Shown piece by piece: positions 45,574-55,499 of a stretch of 64,000 bases of DNA (position 1 is the first letter of the stretch; each line of letters begins with the position of its first letter). Made by a program: the position numbers and the translations under genes. The notes under the pieces were generated by a model. That model did no database searches, had not been told where the DNA came from, and saw only the letters and a program-made list of their open reading frames with translations. Source of the DNA: an uncultured Bacteroidota bacterium (GTDB taxonomy: Bacteria > Bacteroidota > Bacteroidia > Bacteroidales > VadinHA17). Where the stretch lies: the NCBI GenBank assembly GCA_903844815.1, contig CAIMVD010000172.1:41798-105797 (forward strand), in the 5' to 3' direction.

Positions 45574-46437
45574 TCAGTTAATTCTGACTTCAGCCAGAAC
45601 AGGAAGGTGATCAGAGGGATAAAATAATCCGAAGGAATCTGAAAGGACTCCGTGACGGAGAACCGAAACACCTTTGTTAATAAAGATAAAATCTATCTTA
45701 TTGGGCATTACCTTTACACCGAATCCTCCGCTTGTACCAGCGGGTCCGTAAGGAGGGTTCAGCGATTTATCAAGTGCGTCATCAAGCTCTTTAAGGATAA
45801 GCTGAACCGGTTCAGTATTTTTTGTAAGGTTCAGATCGCCCGTGAACAGCAATGGAAGATTTTCCTTATTAATATCCCTGATACGTGTAAGTATTAGATT
45901 AGCAGACTCTACACGTGCTGTCTTTCCCCTGTGATCAAAATGAGTATCGAAAACGTAGAATGTTTTTTTAGTGATTTTGTCCCTGAGCTTAATCCAGGTC
46001 ACCGTCCTGTTACAAACGGCATCCCAGCCAAGACCCGGTTTTTCAGGAGTGGGGCTTAGCCAGAACATACCATCGTTTATTTTCACAAAGCGCGTTTTAA
46101 TGTAGAAAATGGCCATATGTTCGCCTTTTCTGATACCGTCATCGCGTCCGACACCAACATGATCAAAATCGGGAAACAACACTTCAAGGTCGTCAATCTG
46201 TTCCGGAAGCGCCTCCTGGACATTGAAAATATCCGCCTGATGGAACTTCAGCAGTCCTGCCACTTTATCTTTTCTCAGAGGCCATGCATTTTCTCCGTCA
46301 TCGGGGGTATTCATCCTGATGTTATAGGTTATAAGGTTGAACGGGGTGTCTTTTTTACTTTGTCCTGATGCATGATCAGCAAGGAATATTGAGAAAGAAA
46401 AACAGAGGACGAGATAAAAAAATGATAATTTTTTCAT
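45574..46437 (-). CDS. Exported endonuclease/exonuclease/phosphatase-fold hydrolase
   Basis: A 287-residue protein with a signal peptide (KKLSFFYLVLCFSFSIFLADHASG). The EEP fold is clear: LITYNIRMNTPDDGENAWPLR, NVQEALPEQID (catalytic Glu), VFDTHFDHRGKTAR, FTGDLNLTKNTEP and the C-terminal YPSDHLPVLAEV with the catalytic His. In sugar-rich Bacteroidota loci this family often acts as a phosphodiesterase or sphingomyelinase-like enzyme; the substrate is unknown. It converges with the GH31 gene; no hairpin terminator is visible in the 32-bp gap. Confidence 0.88.
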   Translation of the reverse strand: MKKLSFFYLVLCFSFSIFLADHASGQSKKDTPFNLITYNIRMNTPDDGENAWPLRKDKVAGLLKFHQADIFNVQEALPEQIDDLEVLFPDFDHVGVGRDDGIRKGEHMAIFYIKTRFVKINDGMFWLSPTPEKPGLGWDAVCNRTVTWIKLRDKITKKTFYVFDTHFDHRGKTARVESANLILTRIRDINKENLPLLFTGDLNLTKNTEPVQLILKELDDALDKSLNPPYGPAGTSGGFGVKVMPNKIDFIFINKGVSVLRHGVLSDSFGLFYPSDHLPVLAEVRIN

Positions 46438-46515
46438 TTTATGTCAGTAAGTGATTTTTAAAATTCCTTAAATAAAACAGGGTCTCTATTAAAACCTGTA
46501 GCGGTACCTTATGCT

Positions 46516-46582
46516 AACTCTGTGATCTCTGTGTAAGTTCTTATTATTTTTTACACAGAGATACACAGAGAAGCACAGAGTT
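46516..46582. repeat. CTCTGTG/CACAGAG inverted-repeat element between susD and the EEP gene
   Basis: Outer arms AACTCTGTG and CACAGAGTT are exact inverses; inner arms TCTCTGTGTAA and TTACACAGAGA meet around a short T-rich loop. The centre GTGTAAGTTCTT matches the his-operon element at 26801. The rest of the gap 46438-46636 shows nothing else. Confidence 0.88.
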
Positions 46583-46636
46583 GGACAGTGAAAATCAGAT
46601 TTGAATAAGCCTCTTTTTAACCTGCAAGTATTATTT

Positions 46637-48403
46637 CTATTGCCATCCGGGGTTCTGGCCCAGGTTGGGGTTTGTAATAAGGTCAGTCTGCGGAATCGGA
46701 TAGAAGTACATCTTGTCTTCCCATAGTCGCTGAATATTATTCATCCATGTAAGTTCACCAGAAGTACCATTTATAAGCAGCTGTGGGTTTGTTTTACCGC
46801 TAACGGTGGCCGAAACGTCGACATAAGTAAGCGATGATCCAAGCGATGGTTTGGTGCCCTGGTAAAATACCACGTCATTTATTCCGTCCTCATTTAGATC
46901 CATGGCTGTGGATAAGGCTGGCACATAAAAACCATTCCATTCCTGATTCATGAGTTCGCCTCTTTTCCAGCGTAGCAGATCGGCAAATCTGAATCCTTCG
47001 AGACATAATTCAATACCTCTTTCCCTTCTGATCTCAAGAATAACCGGATCAGAAATATTCGGGAAATAAACCGATTGGAGATAAGTATCCACAGCGACAG
47101 GTTTTGTAGTAAGACCGGCAGTAATACCACCTCTTGTACGCAGAACACCCACTGTAGATGCCCAGTCAGCATCGGTCAGTGTTCCCAGTTCTGCCCTGGC
47201 TTCTGCATAGTTCAGCAACACCTCGGCATAGCGAAACATAGCAATTGAGTTAATATTCAGGTCTCTTGTATCGTAGTACATATCGTCGAGGGTCCATTTT
47301 ATCGGCATATAACCGGTAAAAGTATAAGAAAAGAGAGGTGGTGCCGGAACCTGCAGACCTCCGCTAATCCTTTTGTAATCACCTAACCTGATAGTCTGTT
47401 TTAACCTAAGGTCCCTGTTCTTAACCTCCTCCTTGAAAAGCATTGTTGTATAGGCAGGATTGTTTGTGTAGGGAGTCCCGTCGAGATTCAGGTAGGTATT
47501 TATAAAGGATCTCGTGAAGCTGGCTTTGTCGCCGTATGTACCACTGGTCCAATACCAGTTTGCATCGTTCAGAACAGAAAGGGTAAGATCGCATATCGAA
47601 GCAAGCATTACTTCACTTGCAATTGGTGCAGCATTTGTAAACACTATACGGTACGATTTTCCCGGGCCGCCTGTAGTATAAATTGAATATAATCCGCTGT
47701 TCATAACATCTTTGGCCGCAGTGGCTGAAAGTTCAAGGAAGGCCGGAGCGCTTGCCTGAAGGCCAAGTTCGGGATGATATTTCCTGAAAGCACCTTCAAA
47801 AAGGCAGATCCTCGATTTAAGCGCATATGCAACATACTTTGTAACAAGGCTTCTGGTAGCTTCACTGTTCGACTTTATATTCGCACAGGCATAGTCGATA
47901 TCGGCAATTATTGAATCCATAATCAGGGTCCTTGGATCCCTTGGACCATAAAGTACAGGATCATTAACCGTAAGAGGTTTTCCTATCCACGGGACATCTC
48001 CGAATCTTTTTACTTTTTCAAAATAGAAATAAGCTCTGAAGAATTTAGCAATGGCCATGTAGTTTTTCCTGACGTCAATTGGGACTTTAGGGTCCTTATT
48101 GTTTTCAATAAAATAATTGATGTTCCTCAGATCTGTCCAGGACCATCCCGTACTCAACTGCGATGTATAGGTCCCTTTCTGGATAAAGGAGTTAACCGAT
48201 TTTACTGCCATATAATCGGAAAGGGCATCCAGACTTGTTGACCTGTTTGGCAATATGGAATAAAATGAGTTGGTGTAGAGCTGCAATCCGCTCTCGCTGC
48301 CAAACACCGCCTCCTTTGATGCGGTTGACACGGGCGTTTGTTCTAGCTCACAGCTTACCGCAAAAACGGCTAAAAGCAGGAACCATAAATATTGTTTTTT
48401 CAT
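46637..48403 (-). CDS. susD: SusD/RagB-family outer-membrane glycan-binding lipoprotein
   Basis: Surface partner of a SusC porin; binds oligosaccharide and closes the transporter as a lid. The 588-residue protein has a lipoprotein signal with the lipobox cysteine in LAVFAVSCELEQ (Cys 18) and the SusD fold: NYFIENNKDPKVPIDVRKNYMAIAKFFRAYFYFEKVKRFGDVPW split as residues ~94-140, and near the C-terminus IRRERGIELCLEGFRFADLLRWKRGE, the classic SusD block. Length is typical. It lies 21 bp downstream of susC on the minus strand. Confidence 0.95.
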   Translation of the reverse strand: MKKQYLWFLLLAVFAVSCELEQTPVSTASKEAVFGSESGLQLYTNSFYSILPNRSTSLDALSDYMAVKSVNSFIQKGTYTSQLSTGWSWTDLRNINYFIENNKDPKVPIDVRKNYMAIAKFFRAYFYFEKVKRFGDVPWIGKPLTVNDPVLYGPRDPRTLIMDSIIADIDYACANIKSNSEATRSLVTKYVAYALKSRICLFEGAFRKYHPELGLQASAPAFLELSATAAKDVMNSGLYSIYTTGGPGKSYRIVFTNAAPIASEVMLASICDLTLSVLNDANWYWTSGTYGDKASFTRSFINTYLNLDGTPYTNNPAYTTMLFKEEVKNRDLRLKQTIRLGDYKRISGGLQVPAPPLFSYTFTGYMPIKWTLDDMYYDTRDLNINSIAMFRYAEVLLNYAEARAELGTLTDADWASTVGVLRTRGGITAGLTTKPVAVDTYLQSVYFPNISDPVILEIRRERGIELCLEGFRFADLLRWKRGELMNQEWNGFYVPALSTAMDLNEDGINDVVFYQGTKPSLGSSLTYVDVSATVSGKTNPQLLINGTSGELTWMNNIQRLWEDKMYFYPIPQTDLITNPNLGQNPGWQ

Positions 48404-48424
48404 AACTGTATTTTTTTAAAGTCA

Positions 48425-51400
48425 TTAAAATGTCACGCTTAACCCAAATGATAAGCTTCTCATCATCGGATAGTTGTATCCGTCGCCTGAGTTGCCACCC
48501 GGACTGAAGACCTGGTCTGACGGTCCTGTATTCTCAACATCAATATGGCCTTTGCCTATGATATCATATAATGGGGAATATGTCCAAAGGTTTTCGCCCG
48601 ACATATAAACTCTCAAATCACTTGCTCCAATCTTGGAAATAAGGTTTTTGGGAAGGTTATAACCGATCTGAAGGTTTTTGAGTCGCAGGTATGCAATATT
48701 CTGCAGATATTTTGTCTGGGCAACACCAAGTTCCCTTGTTGTAGCATTTGAAGCTGCACGCGACATAGTCCTTGGCAGATAGGCATTCACATTATCAGGG
48801 GTCCACATATTTCCAAGTTGCCAGACAGGCACATTGTTATAGGGCCTGTTGTACTGGCCCCAGAAAGCTTCCGATTCAACACTCGGATACCACTGCTGCT
48901 TAGCAACACCCTGGAAGAAAATTGAAACAAAGAAATTTTGCCAGTCAGCACTAAGGTTTACTCCATATGTATAATGAGGGGCGCTGTTTCCGATAATCGA
49001 CCTGTCGCCGGGATCATTAACAGTATTCTTTCCTATGTTTACGAAGCCATCACCGTTGGCATCAAGAAGTTTTATATCGCCGGGAAACCAAAGATTGGTT
49101 GGGGAAGCACGCATTTGAGGAGTTTGCTTAGCATGTGCATCAACATCGGCCTGGTCGATGAAGAAACCTTCGGTTGTATATCCCCATATCTCACCAATGA
49201 CCTGTCCTTCATAATAATCCGAAAGAAGTTTATCAGGGTTATTGTATCGTGTAATCTTTGAAGTATTGTCGGCGAGGGTAAACCTGATACTATAATTAAG
49301 AGGTTTCGATGCAACATTGAATTTATCCCTCCAGGTCAGAGACGTTTCCCAACCGTTAGTCTTGAGGTCAGCGTAGTTGCCCTTGGGTGCTGTTGCACCA
49401 AAAATAGCCGGTAATGTCAGTCCGATAGTAAACATGTCGGTGGTATTCCTTGTATAAATATCACCAACAAACCTAAGCCTGTCAGAAAACATTGCAAAGT
49501 CGAGTCCGAAGTTGGTAGTTGTGGATGTCTCCCAGGTAATTCCGTCAGGAAGCACACTTGGCCTGCTTGTATACTGTGGTTTAACACCATTTAGCACGTT
49601 GCCTAACTGGGCTATGGAGAACTGTTCCTGATAAATATAAGAATTTATGTTACCGTTGCCTAGTGATCCGTAAGAGGCTCTGAGTTTAACATCTGACATT
49701 ATTTTCGGAGAGACGTTCCAGAATGATTCCTTCGATATACGCCATCCTCCCGATACTGAAGGGAAAAATGCATATCTCTGGTTTGACGGGAACTTAGAAG
49801 AACCGTCGTAACGTGCGTTTACCTCAATAAGATACCTGTCCTTATATGAATAGTTCAGCCTCGAGAAGCCACCGAGAATGGCCCATTTCTCATATCCTCC
49901 ACCTGTGACGATTGCCTGTCCCAGAACAAGGTTAAGATCCGATGCATCCTCATAAATAATACCGTTTCGCTGAATAGCTACCCTGTTATAAATCGACTGT
50001 TCATAGTTATAACCTGCAAGTAGTTTAACATAATGATTTCCCCCGAAAGTATTCTCATACTCAGTGTAGAGGTTTGTTGCAATATATTGTGTCTCACGCT
50101 GATCAAAGGCTAGGTCATTCGTAGTTGTACCAACGTAGGCAATAACCCCCGGCTTGGCACTATAGGGAACCTGTACTCTTTTGGTCTCGGTATCGTTGCT
50201 TGTATTCCTGAATGTAGCATCACCCTTAACCCTGAATTTCTTGTTAAAGAATTCTGCTGTGAAGCCAGCCGTATTTTTAAAGACACGTTTTTTTGTATCG
50301 ATACCGTTCTTATTGTACCACATGTCGCCTACGGTATAAACAGAAACCATTGAAAGTGTGCCGTCAGGATTGAAGAGTGTTCCGTTAGGATGGCCCTCGT
50401 CGCCGATATTTCTCCAAATACCTGCTCCTTCACCAACGTTCAGAGGGTTGTGGTAGGCCATCTCGGAATAATCAGCATTATTCTCAATCTGTAGCCAGGG
50501 GAACACCTGAATTGTACCTTTGGCCCTGAAGTTCTTCATATTATAATCGTCGGAATTATACCGGAAAATACCATCCTGTTTCAGATAACGGCCCGATATA
50601 AGGAAGGTGGTCTTCTCTCCGCTCCCCGAAATTGTAAGATTGTTATCACTTGCAGAAGTATTGTCTTTGTAGAGCAAACCATACCAGTCGGTACTCCCGT
50701 AATATACATATTCACCTGTAACGGGATCAATAGCAATCTTGTCGTAAGGCTCACCCGAATCAACTTTTGCCTTGAATGCATCTAGATAGGCCTGTGAAAA
50801 CTTCAGGGTCTTATTTACGTTCTGCGGAAAAGAACCGTCGCCATTTAAGAATGCTTCTGAAAACATCCTTGCGTAGGTATAACCGTCAGTTACAAAATCA
50901 GGTACACCCATCGGTGTTTTTATGGCATAATTCGATGAAAAAGTTACACTCGTTCTCCCTTTCTCAGGGTTTTTGGTAGTAATAAGAACAACACCAAAAG
51001 CACCTCTTGCTCCATAAATGGATGCTGAGGCAGCGTCTTTAAGCATCGAAACGCTTGCAATGTCGTTTGGGTTAAGGAGGCTGGGGTCGCCCTCAACACC
51101 GTCGATAAGTATCAGAGCACTACCTCCCTGACCAATTGAGGTTGTACCCCTGATATTGTACGAAGGTGCCTGTATTGGCTTGCCGTCCAGGAGTCTGATG
51201 TTAAGATTTGGCATAACACCCTGAAGCCCCTGGGTAACGTTTGGAACCGCCCTGTTCTCCAGAGTTTCACTTGTTACCTGGTCGACAGCAGCTGTAAGAT
51301 TAAGCTTCTTTTGAGTACCATATCCTACCACTACTACCTCTTCGAGGCCCTTCAGTTCCTCACTCAAAATGACGTTAACAGTTGTCTGGTTTTGAACGGG

Positions 51401-51640
51401 TATCTCCTTTGGAGCGTACCCCACAAATGAAAACTGAAGAGTGACAGTAGGACTGGTCACATCAATAGTATACTTGCCGCTGATATCGGTAAGTACACCC
51501 TGACTGGTACCTTTCACCTGAACAGTCGCACCTGGAAGAGATCCTCCCTTCTCATCGGTGACAGTTCCGGTAATCGTTATCTTTTGAGCATAAACCGCAG
51601 TTGATGCTAAAAATAACAGGATCATTAGAACTTTTTTCAT
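48425..51640 (-). CDS. susC: SusC/RagA-family TonB-linked outer-membrane transporter
   Basis: TonB-dependent porin that imports the oligosaccharides captured by SusD. The 1071-residue protein has a signal peptide (KKVLMILLFLASTAVYA), an N-terminal carboxypeptidase-regulatory-like domain (~22-100, TGTVTDEKGGSLPGATVQV), the TonB-box-like LEEVVVVGYGTQKK (~residues 115-128), a plug, and a beta-barrel ending FGLSVTF. No STN domain is fused, so FecR/sigma signalling is not indicated. Its target is unknown; the nearby GH31 and GH92 genes suggest alpha-linked glycans. Confidence 0.96.
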   Translation of the reverse strand: MKKVLMILLFLASTAVYAQKITITGTVTDEKGGSLPGATVQVKGTSQGVLTDISGKYTIDVTSPTVTLQFSFVGYAPKEIPVQNQTTVNVILSEELKGLEEVVVVGYGTQKKLNLTAAVDQVTSETLENRAVPNVTQGLQGVMPNLNIRLLDGKPIQAPSYNIRGTTSIGQGGSALILIDGVEGDPSLLNPNDIASVSMLKDAASASIYGARGAFGVVLITTKNPEKGRTSVTFSSNYAIKTPMGVPDFVTDGYTYARMFSEAFLNGDGSFPQNVNKTLKFSQAYLDAFKAKVDSGEPYDKIAIDPVTGEYVYYGSTDWYGLLYKDNTSASDNNLTISGSGEKTTFLISGRYLKQDGIFRYNSDDYNMKNFRAKGTIQVFPWLQIENNADYSEMAYHNPLNVGEGAGIWRNIGDEGHPNGTLFNPDGTLSMVSVYTVGDMWYNKNGIDTKKRVFKNTAGFTAEFFNKKFRVKGDATFRNTSNDTETKRVQVPYSAKPGVIAYVGTTTNDLAFDQRETQYIATNLYTEYENTFGGNHYVKLLAGYNYEQSIYNRVAIQRNGIIYEDASDLNLVLGQAIVTGGGYEKWAILGGFSRLNYSYKDRYLIEVNARYDGSSKFPSNQRYAFFPSVSGGWRISKESFWNVSPKIMSDVKLRASYGSLGNGNINSYIYQEQFSIAQLGNVLNGVKPQYTSRPSVLPDGITWETSTTTNFGLDFAMFSDRLRFVGDIYTRNTTDMFTIGLTLPAIFGATAPKGNYADLKTNGWETSLTWRDKFNVASKPLNYSIRFTLADNTSKITRYNNPDKLLSDYYEGQVIGEIWGYTTEGFFIDQADVDAHAKQTPQMRASPTNLWFPGDIKLLDANGDGFVNIGKNTVNDPGDRSIIGNSAPHYTYGVNLSADWQNFFVSIFFQGVAKQQWYPSVESEAFWGQYNRPYNNVPVWQLGNMWTPDNVNAYLPRTMSRAASNATTRELGVAQTKYLQNIAYLRLKNLQIGYNLPKNLISKIGASDLRVYMSGENLWTYSPLYDIIGKGHIDVENTGPSDQVFSPGGNSGDGYNYPMMRSLSFGLSVTF

Positions 51641-52062
51641 AAATAAATTGGATTAGTTAGTATAAACGGGTTGATAAAAAATGCTAAAATCAATCATAAT
51701 AAGCTAAAATTACTATGGTTAGGACTTGACTTATTATTGAAACATACAAAAAAACCGGCATAATCGCCCAATAAACTTAATGAATTTATCAATTCATGCG
51801 GAAAAAACCGCCGGTTATCAAAAACCGAAAATCCATCCATCCCATTAAGCAATGTTTTTTTTAGTAACTTACAGCATGTACTCAGCTAAAAACAAGAACA
51901 ACAGGCAAATATTAATATCTAAATATTACGGCAACCGAACAACCAAATTTACTAAAGTTTTCTAAAATAAACCAGAACTCATTTTAAGGATTGGAAAAAA
52001 TGATAATTATTAAAAGCAGGAAAGATTATTTAAGCTAAAATTTCATCTGTTCACAAAATGTA
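51641..52062. other. Non-coding gap upstream of susC
   Basis: The 541-bp region between divergent susC and the DUF5009 gene contains no ORF of note. It holds a widely spaced inverted pair AACCGGC (near 51755) and GCCGGTT (near 51815) and many A/T runs. The susC promoter could not be located: no TAnnTTTG in the right orientation was found close to its start. Confidence 0.4.
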
Positions 52063-52070
52063 TATATTTG
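52063..52070 (+). promoter_or_regulatory. Likely -7 box of the DUF5009 gene
   Basis: TATATTTG matches TAnnTTTG on the plus strand, 111 bp before the start codon at 52182. The -33 element is weak. Confidence 0.4.
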
Positions 52071-52181
52071 AAAGAACTGTCGTCAAAATATAAAGAAAAA
52101 CAACTTTACCTTGAAACAATTCAGGATTAGATTATTACAAGAATACAATTAAATTCATTTCACTAATTAACAGATCAATAA

Positions 52182-53303
52182 ATGGAAAACGAAAAGAAAC
52201 CTGTTTCCGGAAGGCTACTGTCTCTCGATGCTCTTCGGGGTTTTGACATGTTCTGGATAATGGGAGGTGAAGGCCTTTTTTCCGGACTTGCAGCCCTCAC
52301 CGGATGGCCGATACTTATCTGGTGGGAGGGACAACTCGGTCATGTACAGTGGCATGGATTCCAGTTTTATGATATGATTTTCCCCCTCTTCCTCTTTATT
52401 GCCGGAATATCGTTCCCGTTTTCACTGGCAAAGAGGATTGCCCGAAACGACAGCCGGCAGTCGATTTACAAACATGTCATAGGCAGGGGACTGATACTTG
52501 TTCTTCTCGGCATCATTTATAACAATGGTATCAGGTTCGATTTCGGAAGCCTTCGTTACGGGAGTGTTTTGGGAAGAATAGGTCTGGCATGGATGTTCGG
52601 AGCCCTTATCTTCATGAACACCAAATTATCGTGGCGTATATTCTGGTTTTGCGCCCTGCTTACAGGATACTGGCTGCTGTTGCTTATTTTTCCCGCACAT
52701 GATCTTGGCTCAACCGACATCTTTTCGCAGGAAGGCAACCTTGCCAGTCATATTGACCGGCTCTTAATGCCCGGGAAACTCCATCGTGGCAACCATGATC
52801 CGGAAGGACTCTTCAGCACAATTCCCGCCATCGGTACGGCTTTGCTTGGAATGTTCACGGGCGAATATCTGATGTCGTCACATCTCAGGGAAAAACCTGT
52901 GAAAAAGGTTCTCGTAATGATCCTTGCCGCTATCGCCCTGATGATAGTCGGAAAAGTCTGGAACCTTTCTTTCCCTCTTAACAAGAACCTCTGGTCAAGT
53001 TCATTCGTTTGTTTTGTCGGAGGACTCAGCTTGTTGCTGTTTTCGATTTTTTACCTGGTAATCGATGTATGGGGATATAAAAAATGGACCCTGTTCTTTG
53101 TTGTGATAGGGATGAACCCAATTACAATTTACCTGGTCGGAAGAATAGTTAATTTCCGGTCTGCGACAAAATTCTTCTTCGAAGGATTAACACAGATTAT
53201 GCCTGAAAGCTGGACCCCACTAATCAGTAGTGCAGGATATGTCGCCATTGGATGGGTTTTTCTGTATATTCTCTATAAAAAGAAAATTTTCCTGAAGGTG
53301 TAA
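52182..53303 (+). CDS. DUF5009/heparan-alpha-glucosaminide acetyltransferase-like membrane protein
   Basis: A 373-residue integral membrane protein related to HGSNAT/NagX acyltransferases. The N-terminus carries the family signature RLLSLDALRGFDMFWIMGGE (~residues 10-29), and the first loop has the conserved HVQWHGFQFYDMIFPLFLFI. About ten hydrophobic segments follow to the C-terminus. HGSNAT-type proteins move acetyl groups across a membrane onto amino sugars; in Bacteroidota they often lie in glycan loci. The substrate is not known. The gene stands between susC and the decayed permease. Confidence 0.85.
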   Translation: MENEKKPVSGRLLSLDALRGFDMFWIMGGEGLFSGLAALTGWPILIWWEGQLGHVQWHGFQFYDMIFPLFLFIAGISFPFSLAKRIARNDSRQSIYKHVIGRGLILVLLGIIYNNGIRFDFGSLRYGSVLGRIGLAWMFGALIFMNTKLSWRIFWFCALLTGYWLLLLIFPAHDLGSTDIFSQEGNLASHIDRLLMPGKLHRGNHDPEGLFSTIPAIGTALLGMFTGEYLMSSHLREKPVKKVLVMILAAIALMIVGKVWNLSFPLNKNLWSSSFVCFVGGLSLLLFSIFYLVIDVWGYKKWTLFFVVIGMNPITIYLVGRIVNFRSATKFFFEGLTQIMPESWTPLISSAGYVAIGWVFLYILYKKKIFLKV

Positions 53304-53376
53304 TAACATGCAGTGAATAAATATCTTGATATCTTAGTAGTCTTAGTTTAAACAATTGAACGAATATTTCCAGCCC

Positions 53377-54315
53377 ATGAGTGATATTATAACCACATCA
53401 TCAAACGGTCCCGGACTAAGGCGGGCCCTTAGGCTTCCTGCCCTGGTTCTGTATGGCATTATACTGATCCAACCGACTGCTCCAATGCCTCTTTTCGGAG
53501 CCGCATAGAACATTGCTCACGGTCGCGTTGTTACTACAATTCTGATCGGGATGGTAGCCATGCTGCTCACTGCAATCAGTTATGGAAAGATGGCCAATGC
53601 CTATCCCAGTGCAGGCTCGGCATACACTTACGTCAGCCGCGAAATTCATCGCAAGAATATCCTCCGGGCTTCCGTATTGGTTTGTCTTATTACAGGAGTA
53701 CTGGCATCAATTCAGGTATACTTTGCCCAGCTTATATGGCCCGAAACAACATTTCCCGATCAGGATACTGCATTCTGTTTTGTGGAAGGAAAGGCAGGGG
53801 GCCAGTGGCTGTTCTTTTCATTAAATATCGCCCTTCTTATTGCAACAATCGGATCAGGCTCGGGTGCTCACCTCGGAGCCGGAAGGCTGCTTTATGGAAT
53901 GGGGCGCGATAATGCAATCCCGAAAAAATTCTTCGGCGTTGTAAATGCACGCACTCAGGTCACCAGCAATAATATAATTCTGGTTGGATTATTCGTGCTT
54001 GCAGGCGCTTTCCTGCTTACTTATCCGCTCGGGGCACAGCTGCTTAATTTCGGGGCGATGATTGCGTTTATGGGGGTAAATGCCTCAAGCTTTATAAGGT
54101 ATTTCATTCGTGGCGAAAAGAAAAGTTTCCTCCCTTTTATTCTGCCACTGCTGGGATTCCTGGTATGTTTCTATCTGTGGTACAGCATCGACATTAAAGC
54201 CAAGATAGTTGGTCTTTGCTGGCTTTCATGCGGAGTGGCATACGGTGCGTGGAGAACATCATGGTTCCGCAATCCTCTTATGTTCGCTAAACTCGATAAT
54301 GACGAAAACGATTAA
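53377..54315 (+). pseudogene. APC-family amino-acid permease, broken by an in-frame stop and an internal deletion
   Basis: The frame from ATG 53377 (SDIITTSSNGPGLRRALRLP) runs into an amber TAG at 53506-53508, after PTAPMPLFGAA, and resumes in the same frame as NIAHGRVVTTILIGMVAMLL. That is exactly where an APC permease continues, with AISYGKMANAYPSAGSAYTYVS, a strong family signature. The product is only 313 codons against ~450 in the family. After SREIH the text jumps to RKNILRASVLVCLITGVLAS, so the TM3-TM5 region is missing. The last seven helices look normal. Single TAG plus deletion point to decay; sequencing error could explain the stop but not the missing helices. Confidence 0.82.
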
Positions 54316-54348
54316 CATTCAGAGATAAAATCAGGAATTAATTCTTTA

Positions 54349-55017
54349 TCAGACTAAGTATTTTTCAAGAATTGCCGGCAATTCTGAAAAGTCATCTGTA
54401 GTTATGTCAGCCAGGGGATCAGACTGCCCTGAAGTTTTATCAGCTTTGTACTCCACACACATCATTCCTGCCGCCTTGGCTGCTTTAATACCGTTACCTG
54501 AATCCTCTATTACGAGACATTCCCCGGGATTAACTGACAATAGTTCAGCCGTATGAAGATAGACGTCGGGTTCTGGTTTGCTTTTACCAACAGTCTCACA
54601 ACTCATTGTATGAAGGAAGTATCCGGCCAGTCCGGTTTTGGTTAACATGAGTTCAATTGTCGACAGGTTGGAAGAAGAGGCTACTGCCATTGGTACACTA
54701 TCATCCCTGAACTTATTGAGGAGATTAACCACGCCAGGCATAAGCTCAATCTCTGAAAGTTGCGAAAAATGCTTCATTATCTCATCGCTGTTCAGGCTGG
54801 CCAGCTCTTCAGCGGTTTGTTTTAACCCGTGCCTCTCCCTTACTTCTTTCCACATTTGTTCCGAACTTTTTCCAAGATAACTCCTGTGCTCTTCTTCTGA
54901 AATATTCAATCCGAGTCTGGCAAGTAAACCCTTCTCAATTATAACATGATGAGGTTCGCTGTTTACAAGAACTCCATCCATATCAAAAATGATTGCCTTT
55001 ATGCTTCTTTGTGTCAT
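54349..55017 (-). CDS. HAD-superfamily phosphatase (beta-phosphoglucomutase-like)
   Basis: A 222-residue HAD subfamily I hydrolase. Motif I IIFDMDGVLVNSEPHH carries the nucleophile and acid/base aspartates (~residues 10-14), motif II is the Ser in VASSSNLST (~116), and motifs III/IV are GKSKPEPDVYLH (Lys ~145) and CLVIEDSGNGIKAAKAAGM (~167-185). A helical cap lies between motifs I and II. It resembles sugar-phosphate phosphatases and beta-phosphoglucomutases; the absence of a clear DxS signature leaves the reaction open. Confidence 0.9.
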   Translation of the reverse strand: MTQRSIKAIIFDMDGVLVNSEPHHVIIEKGLLARLGLNISEEEHRSYLGKSSEQMWKEVRERHGLKQTAEELASLNSDEIMKHFSQLSEIELMPGVVNLLNKFRDDSVPMAVASSSNLSTIELMLTKTGLAGYFLHTMSCETVGKSKPEPDVYLHTAELLSVNPGECLVIEDSGNGIKAAKAAGMMCVEYKADKTSGQSDPLADITTDDFSELPAILEKYLV

Positions 55018-55223
55018 TTAATAAGTGTTTAGCGGCTGACGAAGAGCCTGTTTAACATAAATAAGTGTTAATTTAAAATGCAAATAAAACAATATTATTC
55101 AAGGAAAGGTGTCTGAGTTGGTTTTACTTTACAATAGTATTAAGGAATAGAAAACTCAGGCCCGTGCTTAATGAAAAGAATTGGATTCTGCAGCTATTAA
55201 TATTTACTAAACAGGAATATAAT

Positions 55224-55493
55224 ATGAGATGTTCAGCCTCATTTTTGCTTTTATCACTGCTCCTTTCTTTCGGTGTATACGGTCAAACGGGAAATAAATC
55301 AAAGGCAATTATAAGTGAAGATTTTATCTTTCCTTTACAGAACGAGCATGTCCATGGAAGCAGCATTGTAATACTTCCCGATGGCGATACGCTGGCAGTC
55401 TGGTTTCAGGGAAGCGGAGAACGGACGGATGATGAGGGGAAAAGCTGGAAATGGAAGGAAATGGTGGGACAGAAGAAGAAACCCGTAGTTTGA
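55224..55493 (+). pseudogene. Truncated sialidase-like (BNR) protein fragment
   Basis: The 89-codon frame from ATG 55224 has a signal peptide (RCSASFLLLSLLLSFGVYGQ) and then EHVHGSSIVILPDGDTLAVWFQGSGERTDDEG shortened here, the start of an exo-alpha-sialidase/BNR-repeat protein (the HGSSIVxLPDG and WFQGSGER patterns). It stops at 55493 after KKKPVV, far short of the ~350-400 residues of the family. The tail (GKSWKWKEM) may come from a later BNR repeat, implying a large internal deletion. The upstream extension to 55164 lacks a signal peptide and is not used. Confidence 0.6.
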
Positions 55494-55499
55494 ATAAAT

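Noticed and set aside
51750..51825. Terminator or operator from the AACCGGC/GCCGGTT pair upstream of susC
   Set aside because: The arms are about 50 bp apart with no T-run in a useful orientation; too weak to call.
53506..53508. TAG read as a recoded sense codon in the permease gene
   Set aside because: TAG is the normal stop of leuA and leuB here, and the gene also lacks several helices; decay or error is simpler.
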